From Lactobacillus sp. PV034 (GTDB taxonomy: Bacteria > Bacillota > Bacilli > Lactobacillales > Lactobacillaceae), in assembly GCF_014522305.1 (NCBI RefSeq), contig NZ_CP041982.1, positions 315,001-379,000 on the forward strand: 64,000 nt of DNA, written 5' to 3'. A program made the position numbers and the translations under genes. Under the pieces are notes generated by a model that saw only the letters and a program-made list of their open reading frames with translations, made no database searches and was not told the DNA's origin. Each line of letters opens with the position of its first letter. Position 1 is the first letter of the stretch. Of the stretch, positions 44,936 to 55,087 are shown piece by piece.

Positions 44936-47000
44936 AGATTATTTATTTGAAGTTGGAACTGAAGAAATGCCAGCTCACGTTGTTTCTCGTAGTGTTAAAC
45001 AATTGGCTGATAAAACTGGAAAGTTTTTAAAAGAAAATGGTCTATCATTTAAGGGAATCCGAACTTATTCAACTCCGCGACGTTTAACTATCTTGGTTCA
45101 AGATCTGACCGAAAAACAAGAAGATATTGACGAAGTAAAAAAAGGTCCAGCCAAAAAGATTGCTCAAGATGCAGATGGTAATTGGACTAAGGCTGCGGAA
45201 GGTTTTGCTCGTGGTCAGGGAATGACTACAGAAGATATTTACTTTGATGAATTGAAGGGAACTGAATATGCCTATGTTCACGTTCAAAAAGAAGGAAAAA
45301 AGGCTGAAGAAATCCTGATGGGAATGAGTGATATTGTTAAATCAATGAATTTCCCTACTAAAATGCGTTGGGGTACTTCAGGTGATTTTGAATTCGTGCG
45401 CCCAATTCATTGGATGGTTTCCTTATTTGATAGTGAAGTGATTCCTGTAAGATTACTTAATATTGTTGCTGGACGTAAAACTGAAGGACACCGTTTCTTA
45501 GGTGATAGTGTTGTTTTAGCAAACGCCGATGATTATGAAGAGGCATTGAAGAGCCAATACGTAATTGCTGATGCCGATGAACGCAAGGGCATTATTTTAA
45601 ATCAAATTAATGAACTTGCTGCCCAGCATAATTGGAAAGTTAATATTGATCAAGGCTTACTTGAAGAAGTTACTAACTTAGTCGAATATCCTACTGTTTT
45701 TGCTGGTAGTTTTGATGAAAAATACTTGATTATTCCCGATGAAGTACTAATTACTTCAATGAAGGATAATCAACGTTACTTTGAAGTTTATGATGAAAAT
45801 GGTAAGTTAATTAATCATTTCATTTCAATTAGAAATGGTAACAGTGAGTACTTAGATAATGTTATTTCAGGTAATGAAAAGGTTCTTGTCGCTCGTTTAG
45901 ATGATGCTCAATTCTTCTACGATGAAGATAAGAAATATCCGATTTCTCATTTTGTTGATAAATTAGCTAATGTTTCATTCCATGATAAAATTGGTTCAAT
46001 GTCTGAACATATGTTAAGAGTAAAACTAATTGGTGAATATCTAGCTCATAAACTTGGATTATCAGAAGATCAAGATAAAGACTTTGATCGTGCAGCAGAT
46101 ATCTATAAGTTTGATTTGGTAACTGCTATGGTAGGAGAGTTTGCTGAATTACAAGGTATCATGGGAATGCATTATGCTCGTTTGGCTGGTGAAAATAGTA
46201 ATGTAAGTAATGCTATTAAAGAAAGTTATATGCCAATCAGTGCTGAGGGTGAACTACCGGAATCAGTAGTAGGCTCTTTACTTTCAATTGCTGAGAAACT
46301 TGATACAATTATTACTTTCTTTGGTGCCGGAATGGTTCCAAGTTCTTCTAATGATCCTTACGCTCTTAGAAGAAGTGCTTATGGTATTGTACGAATCTTA
46401 CTAAATGAAAATTGGTCTTTATCAATTGAACAAGTATTGCCAGATTTGATTGAAATTTTAAGTGAGAAAACACCTGCTAAGTTACCAAAGAGTCAAGATC
46501 AAGAAACTGAAATTTCTAGTTTTATTCGCGATCGTGTAAAACAATATTTACAAGCTAATAATTTTTCATATGATGTGGTTGATGCTGTTCTTGCATCAAG
46601 TCAACAAGATCCTATTCAAATGCTTGAAGCAGCAAGAGCATTACAATCTCACCATGATGATAAGGACTTCAAATCAGTCGTTGAAAGTCTTACTAGAATT
46701 AATAATATTCTTAATAAGGCTGAATTTAATAATGATACTGAGATTGATGAAGAATTATTCGAATCAAATAGTGAAAAAGAATTAAATGCAGCTGTAAATC
46801 AACTTTTAGAAGAAAATTTAAATATTGCTGATTTATACAATGGTTTTGTAGAGTTACAACCAATAATTGATAACTATTTCGAGTCTAATATGATTCTTGC
46901 CAAAGACGAAAAAGTTAAAAATAATCGTCTCGCACAATTAGCTAAAGTTAATACTCTTGCAGCACGAATTGGTGACTTAAGTCAATTAGTAATTAAATAA
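44928..47000 (+). CDS. glyS: Glycyl-tRNA synthetase beta subunit
   Basis: The 690-residue beta subunit binds tRNA-Gly and contains an HD-like domain and C-terminal anticodon-binding DALR-like region. It begins [17 protein letters not shown], diagnostic of GlyS. The start ATG lies inside the last codons of glyQ, 6-7 nt after GGGGC. Both subunits lie under the glycine T-box. dnaG follows after 16 nt. Confidence 0.96.
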   Translation: MTKDYLFEVGTEEMPAHVVSRSVKQLADKTGKFLKENGLSFKGIRTYSTPRRLTILVQDLTEKQEDIDEVKKGPAKKIAQDADGNWTKAAEGFARGQGMTTEDIYFDELKGTEYAYVHVQKEGKKAEEILMGMSDIVKSMNFPTKMRWGTSGDFEFVRPIHWMVSLFDSEVIPVRLLNIVAGRKTEGHRFLGDSVVLANADDYEEALKSQYVIADADERKGIILNQINELAAQHNWKVNIDQGLLEEVTNLVEYPTVFAGSFDEKYLIIPDEVLITSMKDNQRYFEVYDENGKLINHFISIRNGNSEYLDNVISGNEKVLVARLDDAQFFYDEDKKYPISHFVDKLANVSFHDKIGSMSEHMLRVKLIGEYLAHKLGLSEDQDKDFDRAADIYKFDLVTAMVGEFAELQGIMGMHYARLAGENSNVSNAIKESYMPISAEGELPESVVGSLLSIAEKLDTIITFFGAGMVPSSSNDPYALRRSAYGIVRILLNENWSLSIEQVLPDLIEILSEKTPAKLPKSQDQETEISSFIRDRVKQYLQANNFSYDVVDAVLASSQQDPIQMLEAARALQSHHDDKDFKSVVESLTRINNILNKAEFNNDTEIDEELFESNSEKELNAAVNQLLEENLNIADLYNGFVELQPIIDNYFESNMILAKDEKVKNNRLAQLAKVNTLAARIGDLSQLVIK

Positions 47001-47016
47001 AAGGAAAGAAAAACTA

Positions 47017-48828
47017 ATGGCTGGTCGAATTCCAGAAAGTTTTATTAATGAAGTTAGTAATGCAGTAAATATCGTTGATGTAATTGGACAATATGTTTCT
47101 TTAGAGAAAAGGGGAAAGGACTATATTGGCCTTTGTCCTTTTCATCAAGAAAAGACGCCTTCATTTACAGTCAATGAGAGTAAACAATTTTTTAAGTGTT
47201 TTGGATGTGGTAAAGGTGGAAATGTCTTTAAGTTTTTAATGTATCAGGAAAATTTAAGCTTTCCTGAAAGTGTAAGACGCGTTGCAGAATTTGCTAATAT
47301 ATCGATGCCTAATGGGGTTGGTGCTCAAAGTACACCTCTTAGTCCATTATTAAAAATGTATGAAGAAGCAACCGAATTCTACCATCACATCTTACTTACT
47401 ACTAAAGCTGGAGAAGTCGGCTTAACTTATGCCAAAAATCGTGACTTAAATGAAGAACTATTAAAGCATTTTAAGATTGGTTATGCTCCGGATAATGACA
47501 CTATTCTTTTAACTTTTTTAAAGCAAAAAGGTTATGAGGAAGAATTACTTCGTCGAAGCGGTTTATTTGTTGAAACAAAAGATGGCCGCTTATTTGATCG
47601 CTTTCGCAATCGTTTAATGTTTCCTTTATCTAATGAGAATGGCAGAACAATCGCTTTTTCTGGTAGAAGAATTAGCGATAATCCTGAAATAGCCAAATAT
47701 GTAAATAGCCCAGAAACAGAAATCTTTACCAAATCAAAACTTCTTTATCACTTGAGCGAAGCAAAAAAGGCTGTCCGTGATGAGGGCCACTTAGTACTTT
47801 ACGAAGGTTATATGGATGTAATTGCAGCCTATAAAGCAGGAGTCAAGTCAGGAGTCGCCTCAATGGGAACCAGCTTGACCGATGAACAAGTTTATCTTTT
47901 AAGACGAATCAGACCTAATGTAATCATTAATTATGATGGTGACAAAGCTGGAGTACACGCTGCTGAAAGAGCAATTACACTCTTTAATAAAGTTTCGGGG
48001 TTTAACATAGGTATCGTTGTTTTACCTGATAACCTTGATCCAGATGAATATGTAAAAAAATATAGTGCAGAAAAGTATCGTCATGAAATTAATGGTGCAA
48101 TTTCACCGACTAAGTTTTTATTAAAACGTAGTGCTGCAAAATACAATTTGCATAATGAGCGAGAAAAATTAGCTTATATTAATGATGGAATTGCCATTAT
48201 CGCACAGTTAAATAATCCTGTCGAAAGTGATATCTACTTGTCAGATTTTGCCAAGGAAGTAGATGTTTCAATTGAATCGCTAAAAGTTTCATTGTTGAGA
48301 GAACAAAGGAAGCTGAGAAAGTCTCGCCAACATCAACAGCCTTCTTTACCAGCATCACAAATTAATGAAGTTGCGGATAATGTAGCAAGAGAACCAAAGC
48401 TATCTCCACAATATTCCTCTAAATTTCTAAGTTTACAACGTTTACTTTACCTATTTATTCATAGTGAAGAAGCGAGAAATTATTTACTTAATCTGAATTT
48501 CTTATTTCCAGATAAAAGTTATGCTTTAATAGCAGAAAAATGGTTAGAGTATTTAGGAAAAGATAGTGAACATTCAATTAAGGATTTTACAAATTTTATT
48601 CCTGAAGATTTGGGGAGTATAATAGTAGACATGGAATTGGCTGATATGCCAGCTGATTATTCAAAACAAGAGATTGATGATCAGATAAGAGCTTTAGAAG
48701 TTAACCGAATTGATGACCAACTAAATCAGTTACAGGAAAGTCTGAGAGAAGCTCAAAGAAAAAATAACAATTCAGAGTTATTAGATATAACTAAAAAAAT
48801 AATCGAATTAAAGAGACTGAAAAGTTAG
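47017..48828 (+). CDS. dnaG: DNA primase
   Basis: The 603-residue primase has an N-terminal zinc ribbon (C40, H43, C61, C64), an RNA polymerase domain with EGYMDVIAAYKAG and the Toprim acidic motifs (EGYMD, NYDGDKAG), and a C-terminal helicase-interaction region. AAGGAAAG ribosome binding site. rpoD follows after 14 nt, preserving the classic macromolecular synthesis gene order except that rpsU is elsewhere. Confidence 0.96.
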   Translation: MAGRIPESFINEVSNAVNIVDVIGQYVSLEKRGKDYIGLCPFHQEKTPSFTVNESKQFFKCFGCGKGGNVFKFLMYQENLSFPESVRRVAEFANISMPNGVGAQSTPLSPLLKMYEEATEFYHHILLTTKAGEVGLTYAKNRDLNEELLKHFKIGYAPDNDTILLTFLKQKGYEEELLRRSGLFVETKDGRLFDRFRNRLMFPLSNENGRTIAFSGRRISDNPEIAKYVNSPETEIFTKSKLLYHLSEAKKAVRDEGHLVLYEGYMDVIAAYKAGVKSGVASMGTSLTDEQVYLLRRIRPNVIINYDGDKAGVHAAERAITLFNKVSGFNIGIVVLPDNLDPDEYVKKYSAEKYRHEINGAISPTKFLLKRSAAKYNLHNEREKLAYINDGIAIIAQLNNPVESDIYLSDFAKEVDVSIESLKVSLLREQRKLRKSRQHQQPSLPASQINEVADNVAREPKLSPQYSSKFLSLQRLLYLFIHSEEARNYLLNLNFLFPDKSYALIAEKWLEYLGKDSEHSIKDFTNFIPEDLGSIIVDMELADMPADYSKQEIDDQIRALEVNRIDDQLNQLQESLREAQRKNNNSELLDITKKIIELKRLKS

Positions 48829-48842
48829 AGGAGGACTTATAA

Positions 48843-49964
48843 ATGGCAGAAAAAAAGGCTACAGAAAGTATGCCTTCTTTATCATTAGATAAAAAGGTCA
48901 AAGAAGTAGTAAAAGATGTTAAGAAAAGTAAGTCTATTACAGAAACTGACTTTACAGAGCAATTAATCACTCCTTACAAACTAGAAGGCAAAGCTGTTGA
49001 TCAGTTGGTTCAAGAATTTGAAGATAACGGTATTTCAATCGTTGATGAAAATGGTGAACCTTCAAAATTAGCTTTGAAGAAGCAAAAAGATGTTGAAAGA
49101 AAAGAATTAAATGACATGTCTGCGCCTTCAAGTGTAAGAATGAATGATCCTGTAAGGATGTATTTGAAGGAAATTGGACGTGTTTCCCTTTTAAGTGCTG
49201 ATGAAGAAATTGCACTAGCCAAGAGAATTGAAGCTGGAGATGAAGAAGCTAAACAAGAATTGGCCGAAGCTAACTTACGTTTGGTTGTATCAATTGCTAA
49301 GCGATATATTGGTCGTGGAATGTCCTTCCTTGATTTAATACAAGAAGGAAACATGGGCTTGATGAAAGCTGTCGATAAGTTTGATTATCGTTTAGGTTTT
49401 AAGTTCTCAACTTATGCAACTTGGTGGATCAGACAAGCTATTACTCGTGCAATTGCTGACCAAGCTAGAACTATTCGTATTCCAGTTCACATGGTTGAAA
49501 CCATTAATAAACTTATTAGAATTCAAAGACAATTGTTGCAAGATTTAGGTCGTGAACCAACTCCTGAAGAAATTGGAGCAGAAATGGATATGCCAACGGA
49601 CAAAGTTAGGGATATCTTAAAAATTGCCCAAGAACCGGTTTCTTTGGAAACACCAATTGGTGAAGAAGATGATTCTCATTTGGGTGACTTTATCGAAGAT
49701 AAAGATGCTACAAGTCCTGAGCAACATGCATCTGCTGAATTATTGAAAGAGCAATTAGAACAAGTCTTGGATACTTTAACTGATCGTGAAGAAAATGTTT
49801 TACGTTTGCGTTTTGGTCTAGATGATGGACGTACTCGTACTTTGGAAGAAGTTGGTAAAGTATTTGGTGTTACCCGTGAACGTATTCGTCAAATTGAAGC
49901 TAAGGCTTTACGTAAGTTAAGACATCCTAGTCGTTCTAATCAATTAAAGGACTTTATGGATTAA
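48843..49964 (+). CDS. rpoD: RNA polymerase primary sigma factor SigA
   Basis: The 373-residue primary sigma factor has region 1.2 ([11 protein letters not shown]), region 2 ([53 protein letters not shown]), region 3 and region 4.2 ([20 protein letters not shown]). The N-terminal region 1.1 is short and Lys-rich, as in Firmicutes. GGAGGAC ribosome binding site. It ends with a strong terminator. Confidence 0.97.
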   Translation: MAEKKATESMPSLSLDKKVKEVVKDVKKSKSITETDFTEQLITPYKLEGKAVDQLVQEFEDNGISIVDENGEPSKLALKKQKDVERKELNDMSAPSSVRMNDPVRMYLKEIGRVSLLSADEEIALAKRIEAGDEEAKQELAEANLRLVVSIAKRYIGRGMSFLDLIQEGNMGLMKAVDKFDYRLGFKFSTYATWWIRQAITRAIADQARTIRIPVHMVETINKLIRIQRQLLQDLGREPTPEEIGAEMDMPTDKVRDILKIAQEPVSLETPIGEEDDSHLGDFIEDKDATSPEQHASAELLKEQLEQVLDTLTDREENVLRLRFGLDDGRTRTLEEVGKVFGVTRERIRQIEAKALRKLRHPSRSNQLKDFMD

Positions 49965-49968
49965 ACAT

Positions 49969-50004
49969 AAAAAGACTTTGGAAAAATATTCCAAAGTCTT
50001 TTTT
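49969..50004 (+). terminator. Intrinsic terminator of the dnaG-rpoD transcript
   Basis: A 15-bp stem (AAAAAGACTTTGGAA with TTCCAAAGTCTTTTT) with a 5-nt loop and T-run. Confidence 0.93.
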
Positions 50005-50045
50005 ACTACTATTATGCTAGAATTTATAGTTGAGGAGGGCGAATT

Positions 50046-50732
50046 ATGCTTGAACAACGTCTAGCACAATTAGCAGATATGGTAGAACCAGGAAGCCGCG
50101 TGGCTGATATTGGAACCGATCATGCCTATTTACCAATTGCATTAGTCAAAGATGAAAAAGTTAATTTTGCAATTGCGTCTGATGTGGCCGCTGGTCCTTT
50201 GAATAATGCTATTAATGACATTAAAATGGCAGGATTAGAGGGCAAAATCATTACAAGATTAGGGTCAGGCTTAGAGACACTAAAACCTGAAGATAAGATT
50301 GATACAATCATTATTGCTGGTATGGGTGGTAAATTAATGCGTGATTTATTGGATAAACCAGCTCAAGAAAATAATTTTTATGAGAATTTAATTCTAGAAC
50401 CTAATGTTGGTGAACCTATAGTAAGAAAATGGCTAATGGATCATTCATATAAGATTGAAGCTGAAAAGATAATTGAAGTATCAGGTCATATTTATGAATT
50501 GATAAAGGCTAAGTGGGTGAAAGATTTAGTTAATCTTAGTACTGCACAAATTCAGTTTGGTCCATTTTTATTAAAAGAGAAAAACAATATTTTTATCAAA
50601 AAATGGTCTAAGCAATTAGATTTTCAAAAAAATCTATTAAGTAACTTACAAAAAGCTAAACAACAAGATGCGAATAAAATAGAAGCTACGAAAAAGATAA
50701 TAGCGATGATTGAGGAGATACTTCATGACTAA
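50046..50732 (+). CDS. trmK: tRNA (adenine(22)-N(1))-methyltransferase
   Basis: The 228-residue TrmK methylates A22 of tRNA. The SAM motif ADIGTDHAYLPI (about residues 19-30) and the catalytic-region IIIAGMGGKLMRDLL are diagnostic, and the C-terminal coiled-coil (after about 175) is typical. GAGGAGGGCG ribosome binding site. Overlaps the Nif3 gene by 8 nt, the conserved pairing in Firmicutes. Confidence 0.93.
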   Translation: MLEQRLAQLADMVEPGSRVADIGTDHAYLPIALVKDEKVNFAIASDVAAGPLNNAINDIKMAGLEGKIITRLGSGLETLKPEDKIDTIIIAGMGGKLMRDLLDKPAQENNFYENLILEPNVGEPIVRKWLMDHSYKIEAEKIIEVSGHIYELIKAKWVKDLVNLSTAQIQFGPFLLKEKNNIFIKKWSKQLDFQKNLLSNLQKAKQQDANKIEATKKIIAMIEEILHD

Positions 50733-51522
50733 AGTAAAAGAGATTATTAATCAGTTGAATCAAATTTTTCCTGAAGAAATTGCATCAGCTGGAGATCCGG
50801 TAGGAATTCAAATTGGTTCAGTAAACCAAGAAGTAACTAAGGTGATGACGACCCTGGATGTAAGACCTCAAGTAGTTGATGAAGCGATTGAAAAAGGAGT
50901 TAATTTAATTATTAGTCATCATCCTTTGATTTTTCGACCAATCAATAATTTAGATTACGCTGATCCTCAAAAGGCAATGTACGCCAAAATCATCGCTAAT
51001 AATATTACAGTTTATTCGATCCATACTAATTCTGATAAAGCTCAAAATGGGTCAGCTGACTGGGAAGCTGAAGAATTAGGCTTAAAAGAAGTTGAGCCTT
51101 TTGCTTTAGATAAAGATGGAATTGCAATTGGACGTAAAGGAAAATTACCTAAGGTAATGAGTGCAAAAGAATTTGCTTATTATGTAAAAGATCGGATGAA
51201 TATTCCAATGGTCCGTCTAATAACTGCAAATAATGATGCAAAAATCTCAAGTGTTGGCTTTATTTGTGGAGATGGAGGCAAGTTTTGGCATCGAGCTGTA
51301 GATGAAGAACTTGATGCTTTCATTACCGGTGACGTTTATTATCATGTGGGGCATGATATGATTTCAAGTGGTATTACTGTTGTTGATCCTGGTCACTATA
51401 CAGAAAAATTATTTAAATATAAGGTCTTTGATCTCTTACAACAATGGAACAAAGAAAATAATTGGAATGTGGGGATTGAATTATCTGAAGTTTCCACCAA
51501 TCCATTCCAAGATTTATTTTAA
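50725..51522 (+). CDS. Nif3-like dinuclear metal centre protein
   Basis: The start at 50725 follows GAGGAGATACTTC and gives 265 residues. The Nif3 metal-binding HHPLIFRP and later HVGHDM and DPGHYTEKL motifs are visible. It is the short form, without the PII-like insert seen in B. subtilis YqfO. The family acts as a hydrolase or GTP cyclohydrolase-like protein, but the substrate is unresolved. Translationally coupled with trmK. Confidence 0.88.
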   Translation: MTKVKEIINQLNQIFPEEIASAGDPVGIQIGSVNQEVTKVMTTLDVRPQVVDEAIEKGVNLIISHHPLIFRPINNLDYADPQKAMYAKIIANNITVYSIHTNSDKAQNGSADWEAEELGLKEVEPFALDKDGIAIGRKGKLPKVMSAKEFAYYVKDRMNIPMVRLITANNDAKISSVGFICGDGGKFWHRAVDEELDAFITGDVYYHVGHDMISSGITVVDPGHYTEKLFKYKVFDLLQQWNKENNWNVGIELSEVSTNPFQDLF

Positions 51523-51536
51523 GTAAGGAGAATAAA

Positions 51537-52781
51537 ATGTCAGAATATCCAACTTTATTACCTAGATTTTTAAAGTATGTGAAGGTTAACTCGCGTTCTG
51601 ATGAGCAGGCTGATAGATTTCCTTCAACTCAAAGAGAAGAAGATTTTCAAAAAGATGTAATTATGAAAGATCTTCAAGAATTAGGGCTGGAAGATGTTCA
51701 TTATAATCAAAAAAGTGGTTGCGTAATTGCTACTATTCCATCCAATTTAGATTATGAAGTACCTACTTTTGGTTTATTAGCTCACTGTGACACAGCGGAC
51801 TTCGACTCAGAAGATGTTAAACCTCAAATTGTAAAAAATTATGATGGAATTTCAAAAATCCAACTTGGTGAGAGTGAATTTTACCTAGACCCAGAAGTAT
51901 TTCCACATTTGAAAAATTATAAGGGGCAAACTATTATATCTGCTTCTGGAGACACTTTGCTTGGTGGGGATGATAAGTGTGGTATCTCAGAGCTCATCAC
52001 CTTTGCAGAGTATTTAATGAAGCATCCAGAAGAAAAGCATGGTAAGATTCGTTTAGCCTTTACTCCTGATGAAGAAATTGGAACAGGTGCACAACATTTT
52101 GATGTCGAAGAATTTTGTGCAGATTTTGCCTATACAGTTGATGGAGAAGCACCAGGTAAGTTAGACTGGGGTACATTTTCAGCAGCTCAATTTAGCTTAG
52201 ACATTCAAGGTGTAAATGTTCATCCAGCGGTAGCAAAGGGTCAAATGATTAATGCGATTCAAGTAGGAATTAATTTCCAAAATGCTTTACCTAAAGATGA
52301 AGTCCCAGAACAAACAGATGGGAAAGAGGGATTTTTCCATTTAATGAATTTTGAGGGAACGGTTGACCATGCTCATCTAGATTATATTATTCGTGATTTT
52401 GAACGAGATGGCTTAGAAAAGCGTAAAAATTTAGTAAAAAGCATCGTTGAAAAAATGAATAAAGAATTTGGTACTGAACGTATTAAATTAAAGATGTGGG
52501 ATCAATACTACAATATGGCTGATGAGCTTAAGAAGCATATGGAAATTGTAGATTTGGCACGAGATGCTTACAAGGCTGAAGGATTAACTGTTAATGAAGA
52601 TCCCGTACGTGGTGGTACAGATGGTTCGCAACTAACTTATATGGGTTTACCATGTCCAAATTTGTTTGCTGGAGAAGAAAACATGCATGGTAGATATGAA
52701 TATACAGTCCTAGAATCTATGTGGAAAGCAGTAGATGTTTTACGCCAAATTAACCGTTTGAATGTCGAAAGAAACAAGTAA
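51537..52781 (+). CDS. pepT: Peptidase T (tripeptidase)
   Basis: The 414-residue M20B metallopeptidase releases the N-terminal residue from tripeptides, feeding the amino acid pool of this auxotrophic organism. The zinc-site LAHCDTADF, the catalytic-base region TPDEEIGTGAQHF and VDGEAPGKL are diagnostic of PepT. The dimerisation (lid) domain is at about 210-330. AAGGAG ribosome binding site. Probably the end of the trmK operon, with a strong terminator after it. Confidence 0.95.
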   Translation: MSEYPTLLPRFLKYVKVNSRSDEQADRFPSTQREEDFQKDVIMKDLQELGLEDVHYNQKSGCVIATIPSNLDYEVPTFGLLAHCDTADFDSEDVKPQIVKNYDGISKIQLGESEFYLDPEVFPHLKNYKGQTIISASGDTLLGGDDKCGISELITFAEYLMKHPEEKHGKIRLAFTPDEEIGTGAQHFDVEEFCADFAYTVDGEAPGKLDWGTFSAAQFSLDIQGVNVHPAVAKGQMINAIQVGINFQNALPKDEVPEQTDGKEGFFHLMNFEGTVDHAHLDYIIRDFERDGLEKRKNLVKSIVEKMNKEFGTERIKLKMWDQYYNMADELKKHMEIVDLARDAYKAEGLTVNEDPVRGGTDGSQLTYMGLPCPNLFAGEENMHGRYEYTVLESMWKAVDVLRQINRLNVERNK

Positions 52782-52786
52782 TATCA

Positions 52787-52836
52787 ATGAAAAAAAGAGG
52801 GGTAGCATTATTGGTGCTAACCCTCTTTTTTTTCAT
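52787..52836 (+). terminator. Intrinsic terminator of pepT
   Basis: A long stem (GAAAAAAAGAGGGGTAGCA with TGCTAACCCTCTTTTTTTTC, one mismatch) with a 7-nt loop. Confidence 0.92.
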
Positions 52837-53215
52837 TGCTTTACAAATTTAGGACAATTTTAGGTTAATTTGAGGTGAAAATTATAAAATGTGGAAAAAG
52901 TAGTTATAATTTCTTAGAAATTAAAATGTGAAACAAAAACAATAAAATATCTTTATGAATTGTAAAGGTAAATAAATATATTTATTTAAGAAACCCTTTA
53001 ATATCGGGAAATAAAAATTAAATAACTCTTAAATATTTTTGTACACTTACATTAATAAAATTAAATATTAAAATTATTATCGTACACGACAAAAGGTTAA
53101 ACGCTTACACAAAATAATTAAAGCAATTTAATTGGAATTGTGAAACAAAAAAGTTTATTGAATTATTTGTTTCAATATAGTAGTGTAATAGTTAATTAAT
53201 ACAGCAGGAGGGAAT
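52837..53215 (+). promoter_or_regulatory. Very AT-rich intergenic region and control sites of the gntR-ABC operon
   Basis: No gene is visible in these ~380 bases. TGAAACAAA occurs at 52929 and again at 53141, where it forms a 9-bp inverted repeat with TTTGTTTCA (53166-53174) across a probable promoter (TTTATT 53154-53159, 16-bp spacer, TATAGT). A TGTA-N12-TACA dyad (53184-53203) between promoter and ribosome binding site is a plausible GntR operator. GTTAAACGCTTACA at 53096-53109 resembles a catabolite-responsive element, with two mismatches at one end. Confidence 0.5.
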
Positions 53216-53587
53216 ATGGAATTCCAAGATAATATACCAATATACCAGCAAATTCAAAAATACTTATATAAACAAATAGCATTGGGCTTAATTAAACCAG
53301 GAGAGAAAATTCCTTCAGTTAGACAACTAGCTGTTGATTTAACAGTAAATGTTAATACGGTTCAGCGAGCGTTAAATGAAATGAATAACGAAGGTATTTT
53401 AGAAGTTAAGCGAGGATTAGGATCATTTGTAACCACTGATATTAATCTGATTACTAATAAACGTCAGGAGTTGATTAAAGAAACTATGAGCGAGTTTTTG
53501 GAAAGCACTAGACAATTGGGCTTGACGCCGGAAGAAACGCTAAAAGAACTTAAAAATTACATTGAAGAGGAGAATAAAAGTAAATGA
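53216..53587 (+). CDS. GntR-family transcriptional regulator, YtrA subfamily
   Basis: The 123-residue regulator has an N-terminal winged helix-turn-helix (about 8-75; YQQIQKYLYKQIALGLIKPG, PSVRQLAVDLTVNVNTVQRALNEM). The C-terminal part is a short helical tail rather than an effector domain, which is the YtrA pattern. YtrA-type regulators sit at the head of ABC transporter operons and repress them, as here. It overlaps the ATPase start (ATGA). Strong GGAGGG ribosome binding site. Confidence 0.9.
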   Translation: MEFQDNIPIYQQIQKYLYKQIALGLIKPGEKIPSVRQLAVDLTVNVNTVQRALNEMNNEGILEVKRGLGSFVTTDINLITNKRQELIKETMSEFLESTRQLGLTPEETLKELKNYIEEENKSK

Positions 53588-54291
53588 GCGAATGTGTAAA
53601 GCTAGCAAAGATAAATTATAAAAAGAACCGTCAGACAATTTTACAAGATGTAAATTTAGAAATTGAATCAGGAAAAATAGTAGCCCTTTTAGGTGAAAAT
53701 GGTGCAGGTAAGACTACTTTAATGCGAATTATCGCTGGCTTAGCTAAACATTATCAAGGTAATGTGGCCGTAGTAGGAAAAGAAAGTGTAGTTCAAAGAA
53801 AAGCTCATTTATCGATGACTGATACCCTTCAGGGCTTTAGTGATGCATCTACGATTGCAGAAATTAAAGTATTTTATACTCATTTATACAAAGATTTTGA
53901 TGTTCAAGAATTTGAACAACTAAAAGAATTTATGAAACTTAATGATGATATGAAATTAAATCAGTTGTCAAGAGGAATGAAACAAAAATTGGAGATTGCC
54001 TTAACATTAAGTCGAAAAGTAGATCTATATTTGCTTGATGAACCATTTTCCGGCATAGATGCTATGGCAAGAAAAAGAATTATTAATTCTATTCTCTTGT
54101 GGAAAGAACCTAAATCAACCATGATTATTTCTGATCATTTTGTCAACGAAATTACTTCAATTTTAGATGAAATAGTGATTATCAAAGATAAGACAATCTA
54201 TCGTCACGCTTCTGCAGAAGATATTCGTAGTGAAGGTAAAAGTATTGAGGAATACTACGAATCCTTATATGAAGACGGAGGTGTTGAGTAG
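53584..54291 (+). CDS. ABC transporter ATP-binding protein
   Basis: The 235-residue ATPase has Walker A GENGAGKTT (about 38-46), signature LSRGMKQKLEIAL and Walker B LYLLDEPFSGID. The Q-loop region is unusual (LSMTDTLQGFSDASTI). It overlaps gntR by 4 nt and the first membrane gene by 3 nt (TAGTG). With two membrane proteins it would form an exporter like those regulated by YtrA-type repressors, often linked to envelope stress or antimicrobial peptides; substrate unknown. Confidence 0.88.
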   Translation: MSECVKLAKINYKKNRQTILQDVNLEIESGKIVALLGENGAGKTTLMRIIAGLAKHYQGNVAVVGKESVVQRKAHLSMTDTLQGFSDASTIAEIKVFYTHLYKDFDVQEFEQLKEFMKLNDDMKLNQLSRGMKQKLEIALTLSRKVDLYLLDEPFSGIDAMARKRIINSILLWKEPKSTMIISDHFVNEITSILDEIVIIKDKTIYRHASAEDIRSEGKSIEEYYESLYEDGGVE

Positions 54292-55082
54292 TGTTATCTT
54301 CGAGTTCTTTATTAAAATACATGTGGTGTAAAAAGAATAAGACAGTTAATTTACTTCTTTTAATGCAGTTTATTATTGCCATAATTGGAGCTATTTGGTC
54401 TGTATGTGCCAACTCTAAATTTACTTTTTGGCAAAAATGGTCTCAAGGTATTGCAATGGTAGGGATCACGACACCATTTGTTATAATTATTTATCTTTTT
54501 CTATCGATTTATCGCAATGAAAAGATAAATTCTTCTCAGAGCTGGCAGCTACTACCTATTTCAAGCACAAAGCTGTATTTGATAAATTTGTTTACGGCTA
54601 TTCTCAATGGTCTTTACCTAGTTCTTGGGCAAATTTTGATGGCTTTGGTAGTCATAATTCCATTAATTTTTGATGAAAAATTTAGAAGGGGAACAGGAAT
54701 TATTTGGCATAAAATTTGGAGTGATACGACCACTCTTTTCAAAGATGATCTTTCAATTTTCATTCTTAGCATACTTTTGATTTTACTTTTTGCGATTGCC
54801 ATCTATTTATTCGTAACAACAATTAATTTTGTCAGTACTTTACTCTTAGAACAATTTTCAAAAAATAATACAAAATTTTTACGTTTCTTTTTAGTTATAA
54901 TCTTAGTGGTTATAGCATTTATAATGGGACTTTACATTATTGATCTTTTGTCTAATGGTAATTTCTTTAGTTCAACAGGTTGGATTGAGGGGTGCCAAGC
55001 AAACTTTGTTATGTTAATAATTGATGCCATATTCCTTTCGATAAATCTGTGGCTTTTTCATAATTATCATGAGGGAAGGTAG
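54291..55082 (+). CDS. ABC-2-type membrane protein, first permease subunit
   Basis: The 263-residue protein starts at GTG overlapping the ATPase stop. Six hydrophobic segments (about 17-37, 52-72, 95-123, 153-180, 197-222 and 240-258) match an ABC-2 permease layout. It is weakly similar in plan to the next gene: both have an N-terminal helix, a W(Q/N)L(L/V)PI... motif after helix 2 (SQSWQLLPISSTKLYL here) and a long third segment. Probably a heterodimer with it. Confidence 0.8.
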   Translation: MLSSSSLLKYMWCKKNKTVNLLLLMQFIIAIIGAIWSVCANSKFTFWQKWSQGIAMVGITTPFVIIIYLFLSIYRNEKINSSQSWQLLPISSTKLYLINLFTAILNGLYLVLGQILMALVVIIPLIFDEKFRRGTGIIWHKIWSDTTTLFKDDLSIFILSILLILLFAIAIYLFVTTINFVSTLLLEQFSKNNTKFLRFFLVIILVVIAFIMGLYIIDLLSNGNFFSSTGWIEGCQANFVMLIIDAIFLSINLWLFHNYHEGR

Positions 55083-55087
55083 GAGAA

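Noticed and set aside
39845..52781. Displaced rpsU relative to dnaG-rpoD as a rearrangement
   Set aside because: The interposed yqeY-phoH-ybeY-era-recO-glyQS block is a common Lactobacillales arrangement, not a local novelty.
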